64,000 bases of DNA. Source: Stichopus chloronotus. Taxonomy: Eukaryota > Echinodermata > Holothuroidea > Aspidochirotida > Stichopodidae. Of this stretch, positions 58,187-64,000 are shown piece after piece (the first letter of the stretch is position 1; every line of letters starts with the position of its first letter). The DNA lies in contig CM037840.1 in assembly GCA_021234535.1 (NCBI GenBank), positions 7,801,094 through 7,865,093 on the forward strand. The letters run 5' to 3'. The notes beneath the pieces were generated by a model. The model saw only the letters and a list, made by a program, of their open reading frames with translations. It did not search any database and was not told where the DNA came from. Made by a program: the position numbers and the translations under genes.

Positions 58187-61100
58187 CTGAGGGAAGAAAA
58201 TAAAAAGGAGATTTTATGAAGCAAATAAGATTAAAAGCTATAAGTAGGCAATCCATAATTTTTTTACAATTGAATTTTAATTCCTTTGGGCATTTGAAAT
58301 TAAATTTCCTTTATGAATATACACATACGTAATGACAACTAATGAAACTTCAGATTTAACACAACTCACTTGACATAGCTAGCTAGTCAGCAATTTATTG
58401 AACTCTTGAAATATATTTCTCAAAGGTTACTGCAATATCCAGCATCATCACCATCATCACATGATTCGAGCTGGAGGACAGGCAGATCAAAACTTTTTTG
58501 TGATGACTTAAATCATGAACCGTTAAGACTGTTTTCATGAACTAAAGCGAATAACCGAATCAACAGAGAGAGGTATTTTAGTATGAGGCCTTTCCATTCA
58601 CGATGGAAATAGTCTACAAGTTTGTTGACCTAGCTTCACTTAGAAAAAAAAAACCACCTAAGGTACGTAAAGTGGCAATTGTCATTCACGGTCAGTGTAT
58701 TACCTTTCCGTAGAGTGGCAGCTTGTATATGCGGTGACAACTTCTACAAATAGACGACATTTCTGTCTGCGATTCAACGTGTTAAGACAATTGCACACAT
58801 TTCTAAATCCCTTATCTTGTGTTGGCGTCTGGCCGTTTTTTCTTCACTGCATATTTTGACCTGTGTATCTTACAAGTAGATCCCATCAGCTTGTTCACTA
58901 ATGTATATAGGCCTACTCTCTTTTCCTGTCGTTTTCAATTTTTAGTGTTTCTTTTTGGTAGTGTACCGTTTATGCACACTATGAACAGTTCAAATCAACG
59001 CTTACATAACACGTGTAGGACGAACATACAGTATCCCCCTCAAACCCTTTGAATAGACCTGTATCAACACTAGAAAGGTTTACCTTCCCCGGAGAGCATT
59101 ACAGGTGACAGATCCGCTATCATGTGACGAAAATACCGCCCCCGCGTCACTATGTGTGAACTGCCTTGTTTTAGTCTAGTAAGCGAATGGTTTCCAACGG
59201 GGGGGGGGGGGGGGGCGATACTGTCCCAGGGGACATTTCAACTACTCAAGGTTGAGGAAAACGCCAAGGGTGGCAAGAGGGAATTGGAAAAAGAAGAGAG
59301 CTACCATACCAAATTTAACCTGGAGCTAGTATATAACCCAATCAGTTTCATGACAGTTACTTTTCACTTATTTTTTTTCAATTATATTTATATTTTTCAA
59401 GTTTAATTTATAAAGAAGGAGGAAGTGGTTGGGGGTGGGGTAATATCACCCAACCCCAGCTTCCTTGGTTACATACATGGTTAACCGGGGACTTTGCACA
59501 TTGAACAGTTTTCTCTCATTAACACATTTCTGTAGGCCAGTGGACTTGTTGTATTGTGATACTATTCAAATGGAACAATTAAGCTCTGCACTGACCGTAA
59601 TTGTCAGAGACGTAAAACAATACGTGTTTTGGTTGGTTTTTTATTGACATTGTGTAAAAGGAGACGTTGAGCTGAAAATAATTGTGAACCACTGGTATAA
59701 ACTATAGAAAATATCTTGATTTATTTGAGGGAGTGGACCATCTACCAGTTAGAGCATGGGGACTTTCTTCTCTGAACATTATTCATGTTAGTTAAATGGA
59801 GCAGTTAATGTTGTCCTACGTTGCTGGTCTCTAGCAAGTACTCCACGTGCTTCTATGTGACGGTGAACCGTTACGTCTGTTGTGCTGGCTACGTGATCTG
59901 AGTGGGGGTAGCCTTTTTCAAATACTACTTACTTCACAGCTGTCAACGCCTCCATCATGAAAACCAGCACAGATCATCAGACGGGGAAAGAACTGCACGA
60001 ACACCCCAAGATAATCTGCGCATGTGGCTCCATCAATGATTGGAATAGCAGCTTCTTGAAGCGTATCAGTAGCAGACCCTGAAAATCGATAAATAATCAC
60101 GACAATGGATAACTTGTCAACAAGTTCCTAATTTGTTATATATATGTGACAAAAGTTGTATCATTGTCACCTGTTATTATTACTATTTTCATTACTATTA
60201 TTATTATTAGTAGTAGTAGCACTATCATTACTATTATTAGTAGAAGCAGTAGTCGTAGTAGCACTAGTATTATTATTATTTGCTGAGAAGTTTCCTCTTT
60301 ACGTCAATATCATCAAGATCTGTAAAGTCACCATCTTATCACATAAACTTTAATATGTTACAAGGAAAACTAGCTGGTCAATTATGGCCATGGACGGTGA
60401 TGCGTAAGTGTACCACACATTCAGTGGTCTACATGTAACGACGCAGGCGTTCGTATTTCTTGCTTACAGTCAGTACTTCCTATACGTGACATTCATAATT
60501 TGCCCCCACTCGCCGAGTAACTGTCCCACCATTGTCCAGACATACCTGTTCGATAATCTGTCACTCCCCAACCAGCTATGAAACATTCGTCGTAGACATC
60601 CGTTTCGTTCTCAAACTCTGCCAAGCAGATCGGTCTTACGTAATTAGTGACGTTTACCGTCTGATTCAGTTGAAGTAAGGAGATGTCGTTCCTCAGAGTT
60701 AGGAAGCTGAAGAGGGGATGGCGGATTGGAGTATACGTAAAAGTCTGCTCGTATGGTGACGTTTCCGATTGCCGTAAATTACCGAAAATCACTGTCTCAC
60801 CGCCTTGGCTATCCTTTCAATGAAATATTAAGATTGAGTTTAAGCAGCAATACTGTAGTCATGCATTCTCAGTTTCCATTTCAAAGGATTGATTTTTGAG
60901 CAAACGCCCTCTTCATTGAGGCTCCGATTCCCAGTTGACCATACCGTATTAAATCGTTCTTCATTGTTAAATTATCATCAACAAAAAAATGTATCAGCAG
61001 TAAAAGATGTACATCGACTTGAAGGTGTTTCCATGGGTTTCCTATCGGCAATCAAAGAAACGGATTTTCATTAAACATGTTAAAGAGAAACTTGTTGCCC

Positions 61101-62036
61101 TGTTTAAAAAAGAACATTATCTGTATTGTTTCTTACCCAATGCAGTGACCTGCAGTAACTGCCCACTGTGGGTGAATCAACGACGCTGCGCAGAGATGTT
61201 TCCCGTCTGAGGTCTTAATGGACCCTATCCACGGCCAGTTACCCAAAGACGCATCGCTACCGCCTATTATTCGAGGGCTTAGTCCCTCGGCGGGGCGATC
61301 ACCACATGTCGGAGGAGGTACTGGTCTCTCTGTCAGCAAAAGGGGATGAAATCCAAACTATGACCTAAAGAGTACCTGTTTAACTTAAAAGTGTCAAAGA
61401 GGAGCCTCATATATGGCTAAAAGTGGTATAGAGATACTACGTGGTATACGGCATAGGCACCACGATGTGATTTCAGTTCAAAGATGTAATTTCTAGTGTT
61501 TGCAAAGAGTCCAAAATTTTCGAACCCGGGTAACCGCAGTCCATAGTCGAAAACATACCTCCTCCGTCAGGCTAAAAGTTCGTTGTGAGGGTCTCGACAT
61601 TTTGCTGTGTGCGCTAACATCTAGCACCATTCATCTTACGTGCGTTCATGGCAATGAAGTATTATCGCTCACATTATGCTGAATTTCGTCAGACGTACCA
61701 TGTAACGTTTAGTAAAACTTAATTTGGTTCCTAGTATCGAGTCCTAACCTTGTCGGTTTTGTATTCGGGTACCCGGTTGCAAACACTAGTCATTACCTAA
61801 TATTCAAATTAAGGAAACATTGGGAGAGCACAATCTCAGTGACACGCAAAATAATGGGCACAATAGCCAGGCTCAGAGACGCAATAGTTGGTACCATACG
61901 ATGGGCGTGCAAATACATATGTTACTTTGATTTGCAGTGGTACCATGTGAGGTATGATTGAAGAGACACCGTTACTCAGTACTACTGACAAGGCACATAG
62001 AAAAACTATGATTAGACGTACCACAGACACCGGCAT
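58016..62036 (-). CDS. Secreted trypsin-like serine protease (S1A), complete five-exon gene
   Basis: Gene-level entry. Joined exons on the minus strand 62036-61970, 61329-61137, 60808-60546, 60078-59933 and 58186-58016 give 840 nt, 279 residues plus stop. Order: signal peptide (MPVSVVRLIIVFLCALSVVL), short propeptide with Cys (PPPTCGDRP), activation site SPR/IIGG, catalytic His (TAGHC, canonical TAAHC), Asp (RNDISLL) and Ser (GDSGGP). Asp six residues before the Ser (VDSCEGDS) with SFG and PGIY gives trypsin-like Arg/Lys specificity. Cysteines fit five disulfides: 1-122, 42-58, 136-201, 168-182, 191-220, so the cleaved propeptide stays attached. No extra domains. An extracellular digestive, immune or developmental role is possible; the sequence does not decide. 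It converges on the mosaic gene. Confidence 0.9.
58187..59932. other. Protease intron 4, no recognised content
   Basis: Includes a G17 run at about 59199-59215. Short ORFs on the + strand show no domain. Ends in a gtaagt donor (minus strand) and cttccctcag acceptor. Confidence 0.5.
59933..60078 (-). CDS. Protease exon 4: 168-182 loop and S1 Asp
   Basis: Acceptor gattttcag, donor TGTGAA/gtaagt, 146 nt. Reads GSATDTLQEAAIPIIDGATC, then RLMICAGFHDGGVDSCE. LQEA.(I)PI(I) and MICAGF are standard S1A landmarks; the canonical Gln before GDSGG is Glu here. Confidence 0.95.
60165..60290 (+). repeat. Imperfect ATT/AGT trinucleotide microsatellite in protease intron 3
   Basis: Runs of attattattatt and agtagtagtagc alternate, with tcattactattatt interruptions. 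Confidence 0.8.
60546..60808 (-). CDS. Protease exon 3: catalytic Asp
   Basis: The acceptor is taken as aaggatag so that phase 2 is kept from exon 2, giving HCIG-QGGETVIFGNLRQS. Donor CGAACAG/gtatgt. Contains RHPLFSFLTLRNDISLLQLN (catalytic Asp in ND-I), YVRPICLAEF (Cys122) and ECFIAGWGVTD (Cys136). An alternative acceptor five bases upstream (gaaag) would break the frame. Two to three N-glycosylation sequons (NQT, NVT, NET). Confidence 0.9.
61137..61329 (-). CDS. Protease exon 2: propeptide, activation site, catalytic His
   Basis: Acceptor ttttgctgacag, donor ATTGG/gtaaga, 193 nt. Reads RPVPPPTCGDRPAEGLSPR, then IIGGSDASLGNWPWIGSI and HLCAASLIHPQWAVTAGHC. Cleavage after Arg before IIGG implies activation by a trypsin-like enzyme. 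Gly replaces Ala in TAAHC. Confidence 0.95.
61970..62036 (-). CDS. Protease exon 1: start codon and signal peptide
   Basis: ATG at 62036 opens MPVSVVRLIIVFLCALSVVL then SN, a hydrophobic secretion signal. The donor AACG/gtgtct is weak but gives the phase 1 junction needed by exon 2 (SN-E-RPVPPP). Without splicing the frame continues to a stop near 61837. A stronger-looking gtaaca donor 45 bases on has the wrong phase. Start choice is the first ATG with a signal peptide in phase. Confidence 0.75.
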
Positions 62037-62102
62037 AGCGCTATTTCATACAACTACAAGAAAAAGGATGTAAAACATAAAACATTAATTAAATCGTCAT
62101 AC

Positions 62103-62208
62103 GTCAGTTTCTCGCAATCTCATTGGCTGAAATCGTCACATCTACAAAATATATGTCAATCGGTATCTGTCAGTTTCTCGTAATTCTATTGGGCAAAATA
62201 GGGCACAT
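62103..62208 (-). promoter_or_regulatory. Possible protease promoter region: duplicated CCAAT-box element
   Basis: Two direct copies of about 40 bases (62103-62141 and 62169-62208) share gtcagtttctcg and end in cacat; each contains attgg on the + strand (62122-62126, 62188-62192), i.e. a CCAAT box for the minus-strand gene, 85 to 155 bases upstream of its ATG. A tatatttt word (minus strand) lies between them near 62147-62154. Promoter activity is inferred. Confidence 0.35.
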
Positions 62209-62389
62209 GATAGCTTCTGGAAATCTGACGATCGATCTGATTGTGTCAAATAAAACTGTGCTCTAAGCTGTTCTCATCCCTTTACGATTTGAAAGTTATC
62301 ACACCAGAAAAAAAAAAACTAATAGGATTAGAATAAATTAACTTTTTCGTTGTATCTTCATCTCATTTGCACCTCCCTGCTAGAAGCGC

Positions 62390-62552
62390 CTAAAATCATG
62401 TCTTGTGAACACCCTTTTCGGCATGATAGGACACGAGATGATATCGAGACATATCATATTGGTTAGGGTTTGTTCCTTCGACGAAAACCTTATGATGTAT
62501 GATATCATGTGAGGATTGGCTGCTATAAGCGACTACATAATGAATATGCAAC
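62390..62552 (+). repeat. Dispersed repeat, copy 2 (see 45694-45862)
   Basis: Same order of conserved words as the copy at 45.7 kb, including ggttagggtttgttccttcg and catgtgaggattggctgct. About 17 kb apart, same orientation, on either side of the protease gene. Confidence 0.75.
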
Positions 62553-64000
62553 AGCACAGACCTCACTAGTGTATCAAAACCATATTACTCAAGTCGTCGC
62601 TCCCTAGTAGGTATTGGGAATTGTAGTACCTATTTGGTGAAAGGAAACACTGTATTTACAAACAATCTGCAAACTGATCACATGATTGCCGCGTCAGTGA
62701 TCTTGAGTTGTTTTGACACACTGAATATTCAATATTAGTATGCTTCCCATTGGCTTGTTCAAAGAAGCGCACCGCTGATCTGTATGAACGCTGTCAAGTA
62801 CTACATGATCTTATTTTACACTTTTTGTCGTTTTGTTAGAGGAATTTGAAATCATATGGCAGAATTAACCAACTGAAACGTATTTATTTTCCGAAACTGA
62901 ATGGTGCAATTAAAAGCCTTTCCAAACTCTTGGACATGAAATTTCTATGTGTTTACTTTTTCCCTACCTACGCAATCACTTTAAAGTTTCGCGTTCACTA
63001 TTTATATAAAAGCTGTCAAAATGTTTTTTCCTGACATGTATTGGCTGTGTACATATGAGTAAGAGCTAATTTGGAAAAGTGTCTGGTCATGGATTTCCAG
63101 AAGCAATCCTGAGTTGTTGACTATACACTCACTAATGTTTATTTGTATGTGATACATGGTAATCTTCTCAGTTTGACTATTTGTCCTTAGTATGTGAAGG
63201 CAGCTTGATCGGTTTGGAAATACTTAGTGAATTTCATAAAACAACTCAATCAGCCCCTTTAAATGTGTCGAGATATCCTGATAGAGGTTCGACCATCTTT
63301 AATTTCTCCTAAATCCTTTGGACAAACACAAAGATATCTCATCTGTACTCATTCAAGTTACCGCCGTCAGTTTAACTTTGACGTAATAGATTTAAAGCTT
63401 CAGATACAGAGGTTCATGGAACTTTATTCGGGATGATCATTACAATCTAATGCGGGCTTTTAGAATTCAGAGTATTGCGAGTGTAGAAATATTTAACCTC
63501 TGAAATCATCTGTGTATATTGACTGTAACAAATTCATTGATTAACATATTTATGCTTCCTTTAGGGATTTGTTTTCCTGTTTATCGCAATATTATATCAA
63601 TAATTTCTTTTGATTTTTTCTTATGACATCAAAACTCTGGATAATATTTAATGATCCTTTACCAACATCTCCACAGAAAAAAGTAAACATTTATCTTTAC
63701 CGTGATATTATATTCATAATTTCTTATAACGTTTTTTGTGATATCAAAAGTCTCACCAATATATATTAGTCCTTACCGACATCCTCCATGAAACGTTCCG
63801 TCAGCAAAAAGAAATAAAATATAGTAAACGTTTATAATTAAGAATCGACTGTTTACTCACATTCACATAATAGTCATATTTTACAAACCTATTGTTGTGA
63901 TATTGACCGAAAATCCCTTCGAGGAAATCGAATAGTCGCTAGTAAAATATAAACACAACGTATTGTCCTCTGTGATGATAGTATGCGGCACGTGAGAGCC
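62553..64000. other. Upstream flank of the protease, no recognised gene
   Basis: AT-rich sequence. A weak tandem duplication of about 125-140 bases (63586-63680 and 63700-63800) shares atatta, ataatttctt, gacatcaaaa and ttaccgacatc-type words. Nothing else recognised. Confidence 0.4.

Noticed and set aside
61836..61969. Read-through extension of the protease signal exon (to ...GYCAHYFACH)
   Set aside because: Open frame to a stop, but splicing at 61970 joins in frame to the protease; the extension has no known domain and would truncate the protein.
1..64000. CRISPR arrays, operons, phage or bacterial defence systems
   Set aside because: Tandem arrays here lack unique spacers between constant repeats, genes have spliceosomal introns, and no prokaryotic gene was seen.

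Overview
The window looks like nuclear DNA of a marine invertebrate deuterostome, most probably an echinoderm. This is an inference from three things: long AT-rich introns with GT-AG borders, mosaic CUB/LDLa/EGF/Frizzled exons, and a dense load of decayed retroelements and repeats built on AGGTCA words. No bacterial, phage or organellar features were seen.

From 1 to 43423 the + strand carries one very large mosaic extracellular-protein gene, open at its 5' end and with no 3' end found. Twenty-two exons can be placed by ORF, splice sites and domain pattern. In order they encode the tail of a CUB domain, then eight LDLa-like/CUB pairs, four EGF domains and one Frizzled-type cysteine-rich domain, about 1,447 codons in total. 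Every intron interrupts a codon after its first base (phase 1) and every complete exon length is a multiple of three, so each domain is a movable 1-1 cassette. The nearest known layout is vertebrate MFRP (CUB-LDLa-CUB-LDLa-FZ); this gene is a much expanded relative in architecture, and its function is not known from the sequence. The most unusual property is that CUB exons 7, 9, 11, 13, 15 and 17 contain no cysteine at all, although most keep the acidic residues of calcium-binding CUBs. The intervening LDLa modules have lost the Cys I/Cys III pair.

The introns hold a 1.13-kb DNA transposon with 37-bp terminal inverted repeats and a 3-bp target duplication (9871-11001), a 30-bp minisatellite (about 11130-12030), a 26-bp minisatellite (about 31247-32120), a roughly 150-bp tandem array (23.87-24.60 kb), a tRNA-derived SINE (33.7-34.17 kb) and a Penelope-like retroelement remnant with GIY-YIG similarity (41188-42183).

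From 43424 to 58015 no secure gene was found. The stretch holds an L1-like LINE remnant (+), copies of a 144-bp repeat carrying DR1-type AGGTCA pairs, a second LINE remnant on the minus strand (54.95-55.64 kb), and one unrecognised coding-looking ORF ending in a good splice donor (54239-54484).

From 62036 down to 58016 the minus strand carries a complete five-exon secreted trypsin-like serine protease of about 279 residues, with signal peptide, activation site, catalytic His/Asp/Ser, Asp189-type specificity and a full set of ten mature cysteines. It converges on the mosaic gene. Beyond 62.2 kb only repeats and AT-rich sequence were seen.
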